From an uncultured bacterium (GTDB taxonomy: Bacteria; UBP6; UBA1177; JAKLFG01), in the NCBI GenBank assembly GCA_937871295.1, contig CALMRE010000154.1, forward strand, positions 1-51,135: DNA of 51,135 nt. The letters run 5' to 3'. The translations under genes and the position numbers were made by a program. Of this stretch, positions 12,097 to 20,545 are shown piece after piece; position 1 is the stretch's first letter; the number at the start of each line of letters is the position of its first letter. The notes beneath the pieces are model-generated. The model was not told the DNA's origin. It saw only the letters and a list, made by a program, of their open reading frames with translations, and did no database searches.

Positions 12097-12996
12097 TCAG
12101 TCGGTCAGGAGCGCATCCGATCCGTCGGGCAGCTCGTCGACGGCGTTCTCATCGGGCGAGAGGGTGTCTTCATCCGGAGAATCGGCGCCACGGGCGATCG
12201 TAAAGGAGACGAAATCGAGTCCGCCGGCATACGCCGCATCCGCAGCCTCTTCCGAGCGGTCATCGACGATCAGATGGACCGTCAGGAGGCCGAGCGGGGG
12301 AAGCTCCACCTCGACCTTCGACGATATTGCGCCATCATGTATGACCGGAGCGGTATCGGCCAGCGAACTTTCCACGAACCAGCGGTAGCCGTACGCTTTG
12401 ATCGCGGGGTTCTCGTTCAGTTCCGCCTGTATACCTATCGTTTCGGCGGTCGTGCCCTCCGGAAGGAACACCGGATCGCCCGCCTCGACCGACAGGCCGC
12501 TGTGTCCCGGTATCTCTACCAGTATGCGGTTGATGGCGGGAGCCTGATAATTCAGGGCCGTCGCCACCGAACTCTTGGCCAGCAGAAAGCTCTTTTGTGC
12601 CGGTAGCAGGGTGCCGTCGGCCAGCCGGACAACGGCATGGACCATGACGGTCGCGCGGCCGGCGGTGGTGTACCGGTAATCGGTATCGGCGCCGAAGTAA
12701 ATGTCCACATCGGCCGTGTCGGGCATCGTGAAGCGGGCGGCACGGTCCGCCGGAAGGCTCTTCAGAAGATTGCCGAGGCTCCATTCCACCGTCGCCTCGC
12801 TGCGGTCGGCCATGTCCACGCCGGCAAGCAGCAGGGAGAAGTCGACCGTGTCGCCCGGAGAGAAGACCGGTTTATCGGCCGTTATCGCCAGGACGCGCGG
12901 ACCCTCTATGCGCCAGTCGGGAGCGACCGTATCGCCGGCACACCCGGCGAGCATCGCAAACAGGAAGAAAAAGATCGTGACAACTATGTTCTTCAT
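12097..12996 (-). CDS. Hypothetical lipoprotein
   Basis: Signal peptide MKNIVVTIFFFLFAMLAGCAG with lipobox; start reset to the internal Met of the 13008 ORF. Confidence 0.75.
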   Translation of the reverse strand: MKNIVVTIFFFLFAMLAGCAGDTVAPDWRIEGPRVLAITADKPVFSPGDTVDFSLLLAGVDMADRSEATVEWSLGNLLKSLPADRAARFTMPDTADVDIYFGADTDYRYTTAGRATVMVHAVVRLADGTLLPAQKSFLLAKSSVATALNYQAPAINRILVEIPGHSGLSVEAGDPVFLPEGTTAETIGIQAELNENPAIKAYGYRWFVESSLADTAPVIHDGAISSKVEVELPPLGLLTVHLIVDDRSEEAADAAYAGGLDFVSFTIARGADSPDEDTLSPDENAVDELPDGSDALLTD

Positions 12997-13007
12997 GGCG
13001 CACCTCA

Positions 13008-15968
13008 CTAAAATTCTCCTCTCACTCCGACCGTGGCGACCATCGGCGTGGTCGACAGATCGGCCTGTTCCGTGAAATCGGTGCTGTAGAGCGTGCCGAC
13101 GGCGTTCTTGTCGAACAGCGCGCTGATGCCGCGCATCTCGGCGAAAAGCGTCAGTATCATTTCGTCTAGGAAGAAGGTGTATTCGCCGCGCAGATCGAGT
13201 TCATGCACCAGCCCGTAGCGCGCATCGTTAAGGATGACGCGGCCGTTGGCGTCTCGCACGGGAAGGGGTTCGTAGCGCGATTCGATGCCGTCATCGATGA
13301 ACTCGGCGCCCGAAAAACGGGAATAGGGCGAACCGGAACGAAGAGAGAAGCGACCGTAAAGAGCCCACTCCTTCGCCGGGGTCCAGCGGCCGGTCAGTAT
13401 GAAGGTATGCGGGATATCGGCATCGCCAGAACGATATTCCAGCGCCGCGCTGTCCTTGCGCTGGCTGAGGCTGAATGCGTAGCCGACCATGCCGCTGAAG
13501 GTGTCGGTGATGTCGGCCTTAAAGTTCAGGACGCCGCCCGCCGCATAGCCTTCGCCGAGATTGTTGAATTCAAGCGGATCGGTCCCCGAACGGCGGATGA
13601 GATTGTAGAGGTATTTGTAGAAGCCCTTCACCTCGATGGTATAGGCGTTCAGGAAGGTCTTTTCAAAGCCGAGCACCGCATGAACGGCATGTTCCGCGAG
13701 CAGTTCCTCGGAACCCCACCAGCCACTCGCGATCTCGTAATCGGGCCGTCGTGAATACAGACCGCCCGACAGCCGGAGCGCCATCGAGTCATCGAAACGA
13801 TATTCCAGCATGAGCCGCGGATCGACCGATAGTTCCAGATGTTTTTTACTGTGAGCGTCGATGTAGAACACAAAACCGGGCTTCGCGGTGAACCCGGCGT
13901 ACGACAGTTCGTGCATCGCGTAGAGGGTCGGATGAAGATAGGGCTGGTAGCCGTGAGAGCCGAGTTTCTGATCGACACGCACCGCGAACGGCTCTCCCTC
14001 CAGAGGCAGGGAGATGTAGTCGGTGGCGACGTCGAAGAAACCGAGCCGCATATCGCCGCCGACGGTCAGTTTGTTATGCGCGTCAAAACGCCAGTTGAAC
14101 TCGTCGAGACCCTCGATGAGATGGGTCGTCAGGCCGAAGTCGCTCCCGGTATACATCGCGTATTGCGCGTTGCTGTTCTGATAGGAGAGGGCCAGCCGGT
14201 TGTCTATCGCGGCGTCCAGTTCCTTCCACGAATAGGTGTAGTCGGCCGTGACGCGGGTGAAGAACTGCGAAGAGGCGAGCAGGTTGGCGTGTTCGGGCAC
14301 CCCGTTGCGCAGGTTCCCGGCGCGCAGACCGATGCTGTCCATGCCGCCGAAGGCATAGACGCGGAGCCGGTGATTGCCGGGGAACTTATGCAGGTAGAGT
14401 ATCGTCATGTCGTAGTTGTCGTTGTAGACCAGCGACTCCCCGGAAGGGTAGAAGAAACGGGGGAACAGATCGGTCAGCCCTTTGCTCACCGCGGCGGCGA
14501 AGAAATCGTTCGGGGTGATGGGCCCTTCGGCCAGCACCGACACGCCGAAAAGGGAGAGATCGAACAGGCCGCCGAGCCGGTCGGCACGCGGATCGCGCAG
14601 GGTCAGCGACACGGCGCCGCCGGTCGCGTCGAACAGGGCGGGCGAGAAGCCGCCGTAGGAGAGTTCCGCCTTTTCGATGAGCGCGGGGTGTATCACCGTG
14701 TCGCGACTGAGCGCATGAAGCGCGAAGGGCGACTGGAAGCCTTCGATGTAGTAGCCGTTCTCGGCGGAGGAGGCTCCGGCGAGGGCAAAGCCGCTGTCGT
14801 ACCGGTGGGCGGGAGCCGTGATCGCCGCTCCCGGCAGATCGCCGAGGCGAACGGCGTCGCTGTTCACCATTTTTTCGTGATAGCCGTACATGCGGAGCGA
14901 TGAGTCCACCGGCGTCAGTTCCCACGTGATGTCGCCGTTGCCGGTGACCGACAACTTCTTTTCTTCGGGCACGAAACCGACTATCGGTATGAGCACGGTA
15001 TAATCGCCGGACTGCAGCGACAGTACGAACTTGCCGTCGGCGTCGACCGGCACCTGCAGCTTCTGTTCCTTAAGCAACAGCGAACCGGGGACCGGATCGC
15101 CGCTCTTTCCGTTCTTGAGCAGTCCGGTCACGACATATATCTGTTTCTGCGCGACCGGTTTCTCGGCCGTCTCCTGCGCCGCAAGCGCCTTCTGGGCGCC
15201 GCGCATACCGGCCGGTTCGAAGGGCTTGCCGTCGGTATGTTCGGCCATCGAACGGAGAGAGGAGGTCTCCAGCGCAAGCCATATCTTCACCGGCAGTTCC
15301 TTCATGCCGGCGACGACCTCTATGTCGAGGAGAAAAGGCTTATAGCCCGGCGCGACCACCTCGAGTTTATAGGTGCCGGGTTTCAGTTTCATGGGATATT
15401 TGAAAGAGCCGTCCTTCGCGGTGATCGCCGGATAGGGGAACGCATTGGTGGTCACCTTCGCACCGACCAGCGGTGATCTGGTATCGGCATCGGCGACCGA
15501 TCCGTTCATGACCACCGGTTCTCCCTTAACGACGGGCGCCGGGGCGGCCGGCTTTTCCTCCGCCTTCGGGGCGGGCGGCGGGGCGGCCGGTTTTTCCTCC
15601 GCCTTCGGGGCGGGCGGCGGGGCGGCGGGCTTTTCCTCCGCCTTCGGTGCGGGCGCCGGGGCGACCGGTTTTTCCTCCGCCTTCGGGGCGGGCGCCGGGG
15701 CGGCCGGCTTTTCCTCCGCTTTCGGGGCGGGCTTGGCTATCGGCGCGAGCACCGGTTCAGCGGCCGCCGGTTTCTGCGTCGCCTTTTCCTTTTTCTTATC
15801 GCCCTTCTTGGGCGCCTTTTCCTTCTTCGCCTCGGCGGGAGCGGCCTGTTCCTTCTTCTGCTGCTCCTCCACGCCTCCCTCGGGGGCGAATTTCTTCTTC
15901 GCCGCATAGAGCGGACCACCCGACCCGACAAACGCGATCAAAAGCAAAAAGGCAAGCAGTCGTGGCAT
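13008..15968 (-). CDS. TonB-dependent-receptor-like outer-membrane protein with Pro/Ala/Glu/Lys repeat and carboxypeptidase-regulatory-like domains
   Basis: 986 aa; signal peptide; domain VMNGSVADADTRSPLVGAKVTTNAFPYPAITAKDGSFKYPMKLKPGTYKLEVVAPGYKP; plug-like GYYIEGFQSPFALHALSRDTVIHPALIEKAELSYGGFSPALFDATGGAVSLTLRD; alternating beta-barrel-like C-terminus. Confidence 0.75.
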   Translation of the reverse strand: MPRLLAFLLLIAFVGSGGPLYAAKKKFAPEGGVEEQQKKEQAAPAEAKKEKAPKKGDKKKEKATQKPAAAEPVLAPIAKPAPKAEEKPAAPAPAPKAEEKPVAPAPAPKAEEKPAAPPPAPKAEEKPAAPPPAPKAEEKPAAPAPVVKGEPVVMNGSVADADTRSPLVGAKVTTNAFPYPAITAKDGSFKYPMKLKPGTYKLEVVAPGYKPFLLDIEVVAGMKELPVKIWLALETSSLRSMAEHTDGKPFEPAGMRGAQKALAAQETAEKPVAQKQIYVVTGLLKNGKSGDPVPGSLLLKEQKLQVPVDADGKFVLSLQSGDYTVLIPIVGFVPEEKKLSVTGNGDITWELTPVDSSLRMYGYHEKMVNSDAVRLGDLPGAAITAPAHRYDSGFALAGASSAENGYYIEGFQSPFALHALSRDTVIHPALIEKAELSYGGFSPALFDATGGAVSLTLRDPRADRLGGLFDLSLFGVSVLAEGPITPNDFFAAAVSKGLTDLFPRFFYPSGESLVYNDNYDMTILYLHKFPGNHRLRVYAFGGMDSIGLRAGNLRNGVPEHANLLASSQFFTRVTADYTYSWKELDAAIDNRLALSYQNSNAQYAMYTGSDFGLTTHLIEGLDEFNWRFDAHNKLTVGGDMRLGFFDVATDYISLPLEGEPFAVRVDQKLGSHGYQPYLHPTLYAMHELSYAGFTAKPGFVFYIDAHSKKHLELSVDPRLMLEYRFDDSMALRLSGGLYSRRPDYEIASGWWGSEELLAEHAVHAVLGFEKTFLNAYTIEVKGFYKYLYNLIRRSGTDPLEFNNLGEGYAAGGVLNFKADITDTFSGMVGYAFSLSQRKDSAALEYRSGDADIPHTFILTGRWTPAKEWALYGRFSLRSGSPYSRFSGAEFIDDGIESRYEPLPVRDANGRVILNDARYGLVHELDLRGEYTFFLDEMILTLFAEMRGISALFDKNAVGTLYSTDFTEQADLSTTPMVATVGVRGEF
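15541..15735 (-). repeat. 39-bp in-frame tandem repeat (5 copies; 13-aa unit EEKPAAPAPAPKA)
   Basis: Direct read of five consecutive units ggggcggccggcttttcctccgccttcggggcgggc(g/c)(g/c)c with few substitutions. Confidence 0.95.
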
Positions 15969-16010
15969 TATATCCTCCGTACCCGTGTTCCGTACACTAA
16001 CGACGCGGCT

Positions 16011-16039
16011 ATACTAACACTACTCAACACTCATGTCAA
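16011..16039 (-). promoter_or_regulatory. Putative sigma70-type promoter for the TonB-receptor-like gene
   Basis: Minus strand TTGACA-N17-TAGTAT, upstream of the start at 15968. Confidence 0.5.
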
Positions 16040-16090
16040 AAAATCAGCGACATATCGTTCACCGAAAAGAACGGCCTGCGCGGACCCCTG

Positions 16091-16312
16091 TCACTCCGGA
16101 GTGGCCTTCATCATCGTCGTAAGGTAGGCGATCATATCCTTTTTATAGAGTTTGAGTTTACGGAGCCGTTTCAGTTCCATTTCCTCGTCGGGGGTTATGA
16201 CCTCTTTTTTCGCCAGTTCGTCGACCCGCTCGTTGAGATCGGAATGTTCCTGAATGGTCTTGTTGAGACGCTTCTCGATCTCCTGAGCCGGGACGACCTT
16301 GTACTGCTGCAT
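16091..16312 (-). CDS. DUF465/YdcH-family small coiled-coil protein
   Basis: 73 aa; HSDLNERVDELAKKEVITPDEEMELKRLRKLKLYKKDMIAYL matches the DUF465 pattern. Confidence 0.8.
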   Translation of the reverse strand: MQQYKVVPAQEIEKRLNKTIQEHSDLNERVDELAKKEVITPDEEMELKRLRKLKLYKKDMIAYLTTMMKATPE

Positions 16313-16329
16313 GGCAACACCTCCTTCGG

Positions 16330-17043
16330 TCAGTTCATCGAAACATAATATGCGGTATGCTCCCCCTGCAGGTCGGCAGGAGTAGCCATATATTCGAGCA
16401 ACAACGGATCGCTCCGCAGATCGGCGGTCGAGCGGACCGGAAGCGTCGGGAGCAGATCGAGGTCGATATCGCCGTCGGGACAGGCGCGCCGCAGGTCGGG
16501 GAACAGGCGGGAGAATTGATCTTCGACAGCCGTCGGCAGCTCGGCGTCGGCGATGAGTACGACGCTTTTCGCGACCGGGAAAACGAACAGCGCCGGCAGT
16601 TCTGCGAGCGGCGCCGAACGCTCCGCGATAACGGGTCGGCGCATCCCGTCACGCCATTCGAAGGCCGACAGGAACAGCGTGTTGTCGTTGAACGGCCGCG
16701 CGACGATATGGAGCGCCCCTTCGGTAAGCGGCACCCGCAGCGAACAAAGGTCGAGCGACGAGACCAGCCGCACCGTCGTCACGCCGCGCGCATAGAGAAA
16801 GCCGCCGAGGACCGCGATGCCGGTCTTGAGCCCGGTGAAAGAGCCGGGACCGGCGCCGAGGTAGACCGTCGTATCGGGACCTAGCGCGAGGGTGTCGGCG
16901 ATCTCTGCGAGGGACAGCGGGAACCGGGTGAGGAAACACCGTTTTTCATACCGCTCGATACTGCTTGCCTGCCGCTTGCCGGCACGCCGCCAGAGAAGGG
17001 CGTGCCCCGCGGAACTATCCCAGACAAGCACCTCTTGCGTCAT
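16330..17043 (-). CDS. tsaB: tRNA threonylcarbamoyladenosine biosynthesis protein TsaB (divergent)
   Basis: YLGAGPGSFTGLKTGIAVLGGFLYARGV matches the TsaB GPGSFTGLR(I/V)G motif; N-terminal VLVWDSSAGHALLW. Confidence 0.8.
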   Translation of the reverse strand: MTQEVLVWDSSAGHALLWRRAGKRQASSIERYEKRCFLTRFPLSLAEIADTLALGPDTTVYLGAGPGSFTGLKTGIAVLGGFLYARGVTTVRLVSSLDLCSLRVPLTEGALHIVARPFNDNTLFLSAFEWRDGMRRPVIAERSAPLAELPALFVFPVAKSVVLIADAELPTAVEDQFSRLFPDLRRACPDGDIDLDLLPTLPVRSTADLRSDPLLLEYMATPADLQGEHTAYYVSMN

Positions 17044-17046
17044 ATC

Positions 17047-18654
17047 CTACCCGTTCCTGAAGATGGATATATAGCGACTGATATCGTTGAACATCGCGAA
17101 GACCATGAGCCCCATGAGCAGCGCCACCCCGACCCGGAGCGACCATTCTTTTACCAGAGGCGGTATCTTGCGGCGGGTCAGACCTTCCCATGCGTACATG
17201 ACCATGTGGCCACCGTCGAGCACCGGGACCGGCAGAAGATTCAGTATCCCGAGGTTGATGCTGATCATCGCCATGACCGACAGGAACACCTTCATCCCCC
17301 GTTCGGCCGCCTTCTGCGAGATATCGAACACGAGGATCGGGCCGCCGAGCGACTTGGCCGACAGTTTGCCCGCGACGAGGTAGTACATCCCCTTGACCGT
17401 CAGCACCGATATATTCCACGCCTCCCCCACCGCGTACCGCAGCGAATAGGAGACCGGATCGGCGCGCCGCGCCTGTGTCGGTTCGATATCGTAGTTGAAC
17501 AGGAACTGCGCCCCCCAGCGGACGCTCGTCTCTTTCTGACCGGTGTATTGGTTGTCCTTCGAATCTATCGCGATGACGATCTCTTTCTCGATGCGCTCGC
17601 CGCCGCGGTAGAGCGCGATCTTCACGGTGTCGCCCTCTTTCGCCTTTTTGAGTTCGCTGACGAATTCGAACGGCGCGACCGTCGCGATGCCGTTGGCCTC
17701 GACGATGAGGTCGCCCGGCTGGATGTCGGCCTTTTTCGCGACCGACCCGTCATCCACCTGCCCGATAAGCATCCCGCCGTGCCGCATCACCGCGGCCGCC
17801 TGCGCCGACTCCTCGGCGCTCAGGGAAAGCTCGACCCTCTTGCCGTCGCGTTCGACCTGAACGGCATGGGCCGCCGGGGTAAGAAGCGTCACCGCCTCAT
17901 ACCAGCGCGTTACCGGCCTGCCGTCGACCGCCCGCAGAAGATCGCCGCTCCTGAACTGTTCGACCGGACCGGTGAACGCGAGCCGGGAGTCGCGCGGAAG
18001 CGCCGCGATACCCATGACGCACCGTTCGGTCTGGTCTCCCAGCACATCGGCATACCGCCGCTTCTCCGGCTTGACGACGACCTCTTCGGGGGCGCCGGAG
18101 GGCCACCGGTTCACCGTTACGGTCAGCGGGGCACAGGCGCCGTTGACCGGCTCGGGAAGATTGTTCTGCACATCCTCCCACACGGCGGTCGGCGTCCCGT
18201 TCATCGCCACGACACGGTCCCCTTCCCGGATGCCGGCCTTTTGCGCGGCGCCGTCGGGCGATATGAACTCTATCACCGTTGCGTCGCTGGTATAATTGAA
18301 GAACGAGATACCGAGATACACAAGGATCGCGAAAAGGATGTTCATCACCGGCCCGGCCAGCACGATGAGGCATTTCTGCCACCACACCTTCGCTTGGAAA
18401 CTGCGCGGGATATCCTCCAGCGGTATCTCTTCCTCGGGGGTGTTCTCGCCGAGCATCTTGACATAGCCGCCCAGCGGCACCGCGGAGATGCGGTACTCGG
18501 TCTCACCGCGCCGCCAGCTGACCAGCGACGACCCGAAACCGAGCGAAAAAACGAAGATCTTTACATTGAATCGCCGGGCGACAAGAAAATGACCCAGCTC
18601 GTGCACGAAGATGACCAGTCCGAACAGGAGGATCGCGTAGAGGAAATTGGCCAT
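17047..18654 (-). CDS. rseP: Site-2 metalloprotease RseP/MmpA with PDZ domains
   Basis: HELGHFLVARRFNVKIFVFSLGFG (HExxH); PDZ repeats; NLLPVPVLDGGHMVMYAWEGLTRRK. Confidence 0.96.
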   Translation of the reverse strand: MANFLYAILLFGLVIFVHELGHFLVARRFNVKIFVFSLGFGSSLVSWRRGETEYRISAVPLGGYVKMLGENTPEEEIPLEDIPRSFQAKVWWQKCLIVLAGPVMNILFAILVYLGISFFNYTSDATVIEFISPDGAAQKAGIREGDRVVAMNGTPTAVWEDVQNNLPEPVNGACAPLTVTVNRWPSGAPEEVVVKPEKRRYADVLGDQTERCVMGIAALPRDSRLAFTGPVEQFRSGDLLRAVDGRPVTRWYEAVTLLTPAAHAVQVERDGKRVELSLSAEESAQAAAVMRHGGMLIGQVDDGSVAKKADIQPGDLIVEANGIATVAPFEFVSELKKAKEGDTVKIALYRGGERIEKEIVIAIDSKDNQYTGQKETSVRWGAQFLFNYDIEPTQARRADPVSYSLRYAVGEAWNISVLTVKGMYYLVAGKLSAKSLGGPILVFDISQKAAERGMKVFLSVMAMISINLGILNLLPVPVLDGGHMVMYAWEGLTRRKIPPLVKEWSLRVGVALLMGLMVFAMFNDISRYISIFRNG

Positions 18655-18806
18655 GCCGCTCCCGGCGCAGTTACAAAGGACAGTATAACAACAAAACCCG
18701 ATAAAGAAAGATTCCCTTTGAAAAAAAATGCGGGCCGCATTACGCCGATACCGGACGACTCAAAAGCAGGCACCGGAACCCGGACACCTTCTTTTCAAGC
18801 CTCGGG

Positions 18807-18835
18807 TTGACATCGTTACCTTTTCCCGATATAGT
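18807..18835 (+). promoter_or_regulatory. Consensus sigma70-type promoter
   Basis: TTGACA(18807-18812)-17 bp-TATAGT(18830-18835). Confidence 0.6.
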
Positions 18836-18843
18836 GCGTTGAA

Positions 18844-18958
18844 CTTGGTAGCGGTGACCGATCAGGCGATCCTGAAAAAGAGCGGAGAGCTTTCATCACT
18901 CCTTTCCTTGAGGATCGTGAACCCGATGCATTTTGTGACGGAGGAGATATATGAGTGA
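18844..18958 (+). pseudogene. Possible remnant/short ORF resembling the C-terminal end of a PIN-type toxin
   Basis: In-frame LNLVAVTDQAILKKSGELSSLLSLRIVNPMHFVTEEIYE*, ending in an overlap with the start of the 18951 ORF; resemblance is by eye only. Confidence 0.3.
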
Positions 18959-19166
18959 AGTAAGAACTATGACCGATGCGAAATTGAGGGAGGTCGGATA
19001 CCGGGCACTCCTTGATCGTATGGGCGTGGCCGGTTTTATTCGCTTCATGCGACAACTCGATGCCGGTTCCGGTGACTACACCGAAGACCGGCGGCAACTA
19101 TATGCCGGAATCAAGGTCGCCAACATCGTGAAAAAGATCGCCGGTTCTTCGTCAAAAACAAAATAG
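18951..19166 (+). CDS. Small hypothetical protein (71 aa), antitoxin-like context
   Basis: MSEVRTMTDAKLREVGYRALLDRMGVAGFIRFMRQLDAGSGDYTEDRRQLYAG...; downstream of a consensus promoter; preceded by ggagg. Confidence 0.7.
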   Translation: MSEVRTMTDAKLREVGYRALLDRMGVAGFIRFMRQLDAGSGDYTEDRRQLYAGIKVANIVKKIAGSSSKTK

Positions 19167-19313
19167 CCGCCCGACTTCTAATATCCAGGAATCGCTTGCA
19201 ATTTCCTGGCTCCTCTCCAACCGTTGATCGTCTGCATGATACCCTATCGGCAGACGCGTGTCAAGCGCTCACCGCTTACCGCTCACGATTCCGCCGTCAG
19301 TTATACACTTCTT

Positions 19314-19350
19314 GCGACCTGACCCCGAAGGCCTAGGGAATTCAGGTCGC
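19314..19350 (-). terminator. Inverted repeat at the 3' end of the MopE-like gene
   Basis: GCGACCTGA (19314-19322) / TCAGGTCGC (19342-19350), 9-bp perfect arms, one arm containing the stop codon; no clear U tract, so function is uncertain. Confidence 0.4.
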
Positions 19351-20007
19351 CCAGCAATCATCCATGTCGGGCAGGAGTATCTCGTCGGGACCGAAGCCTT
19401 CGTCTATCTGTCCGTCGCAGTTATCGTCGATGCCGTTGGGTTTCTCCACGGCGCTCGGGTGGACCTCCTGCGGGGTGAAGAAGGTACAGCAGTCATGGGG
19501 ATAGGGGCAACATTGCTCGATCCATGCACAGCAATCGGGCGTCTCTCCGCATTCGGTGTAGCCGTCGCTATCAACATCAAGGTCATCGACGGTGCCGTTG
19601 CAGTCCTCATCGATGCCGTTGTCGCAGATCTCGTAGATCGGGTGAATCTCTCCGGCGCAGTTGCCCCAAGTGCCGGTAGCCTTGCAGGTGCGGGTCGCCG
19701 CTATGCAGGCGCCGACATTCTCGGTCCCTTCGGGGCCGGTGTAAGAACATTTTTCGATGTCGCCGGGGGTGCAGACGACCATATCCTCGTCGGTGGTGTC
19801 GATGTCTTTGTCGCCCAAGGTGATAACAAAGTCTTTGTCGTCGTAGTCGATGTCTTCCTCCGGGCCGCAGCAGTCACCGTTTTCGTAGTAGTCGATATCC
19901 ACTTCGTCCAGATCGGTCGTGTCGCTATCATCGTCGGGACCATGGCTGTCCTTGCACCCGATGAGCGCGAATGCCGTAATGCCGATTAAAACAAGCAAGT
20001 AACGCAT
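19342..20007 (-). CDS. MopE-like Cys-rich putative metal-binding lipoprotein
   Basis: MRYLLVLIGITAFALIGCKD lipobox; Asp-rich linker; motifs EICDNGIDEDCNGTVDDLDVDSDGYTECGETPDCC and GIDDNCDGQIDEG. Confidence 0.8.
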   Translation of the reverse strand: MRYLLVLIGITAFALIGCKDSHGPDDDSDTTDLDEVDIDYYENGDCCGPEEDIDYDDKDFVITLGDKDIDTTDEDMVVCTPGDIEKCSYTGPEGTENVGACIAATRTCKATGTWGNCAGEIHPIYEICDNGIDEDCNGTVDDLDVDSDGYTECGETPDCCAWIEQCCPYPHDCCTFFTPQEVHPSAVEKPNGIDDNCDGQIDEGFGPDEILLPDMDDCWAT

Positions 20008-20014
20008 GGGTGCC

Positions 20015-20515
20015 TTAACGGTCATTGGCTATACGCACCTCAAGGTCCTCATCAACCAATGAACGAAGGGTCACTCCTACATCCATGCAACGAATTAACT
20101 TGAGAAGTGCTTGTGCCTTGATCTCTTTCTCAAAGACTTCAGCATCGTAAACCCTACCTCCATGTTCTTCTTTTGCCTTTTTAATCAATTCGCCAAAAGG
20201 TATCTCTTTAGATACAGCTACAACTTTTAGCGTTGTCATTCTGTTTTTTCCAAAAGGTGGCATGCCATAATCAAACATATTGAACTTAAACCCTATAATA
20301 TAATAGTCGTTAGGAACACCGACCAGCTTCCTGACAACTTTCTCAAACACCAACATATCGCTTGGATGACCATGAGTTTCAATTGAGATCAGCCCCGAAT
20401 AGATTTCCTTGCCATCACCCACCGACAGAACTGGGCTTGTCCCCTTTTTCCCTCGGCTGGGGACACCCCGTCCAATTCTGCGATTCGTTCTTACTTGCAA
20501 CATTGGCCACCTCAA
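20015..20515 (-). CDS. Hypothetical protein, N-terminus probably disrupted or misannotated
   Basis: Coherent protein from about VGDGKEIYSGLISIETHGHPSDMLVFEKV onward; the first ~30 aa translate a palindromic repeat (20427-20481). Confidence 0.5.
   Translation of the reverse strand: MRWPMLQVRTNRRIGRGVPSRGKKGTSPVLSVGDGKEIYSGLISIETHGHPSDMLVFEKVVRKLVGVPNDYYIIGFKFNMFDYGMPPFGKNRMTTLKVVAVSKEIPFGELIKKAKEEHGGRVYDAEVFEKEIKAQALLKLIRCMDVGVTLRSLVDEDLEVRIANDR
20427..20481. repeat. REP-like imperfect inverted repeat
   Basis: CAGAACTGGGCTTGTCCCC (20427-20445) opposes GGGGACACCCCGTCCAATTCTG (20460-20481). Confidence 0.65.
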
Positions 20516-20545
20516 CTATTTTTTGCGCCACGGTCTTCCGGCATT

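Noticed and set aside
17002-18810. 602-aa plus-strand ORF antisense to rseP
   Set aside because: Same shadow-ORF pattern; RseP motifs are on the minus strand.
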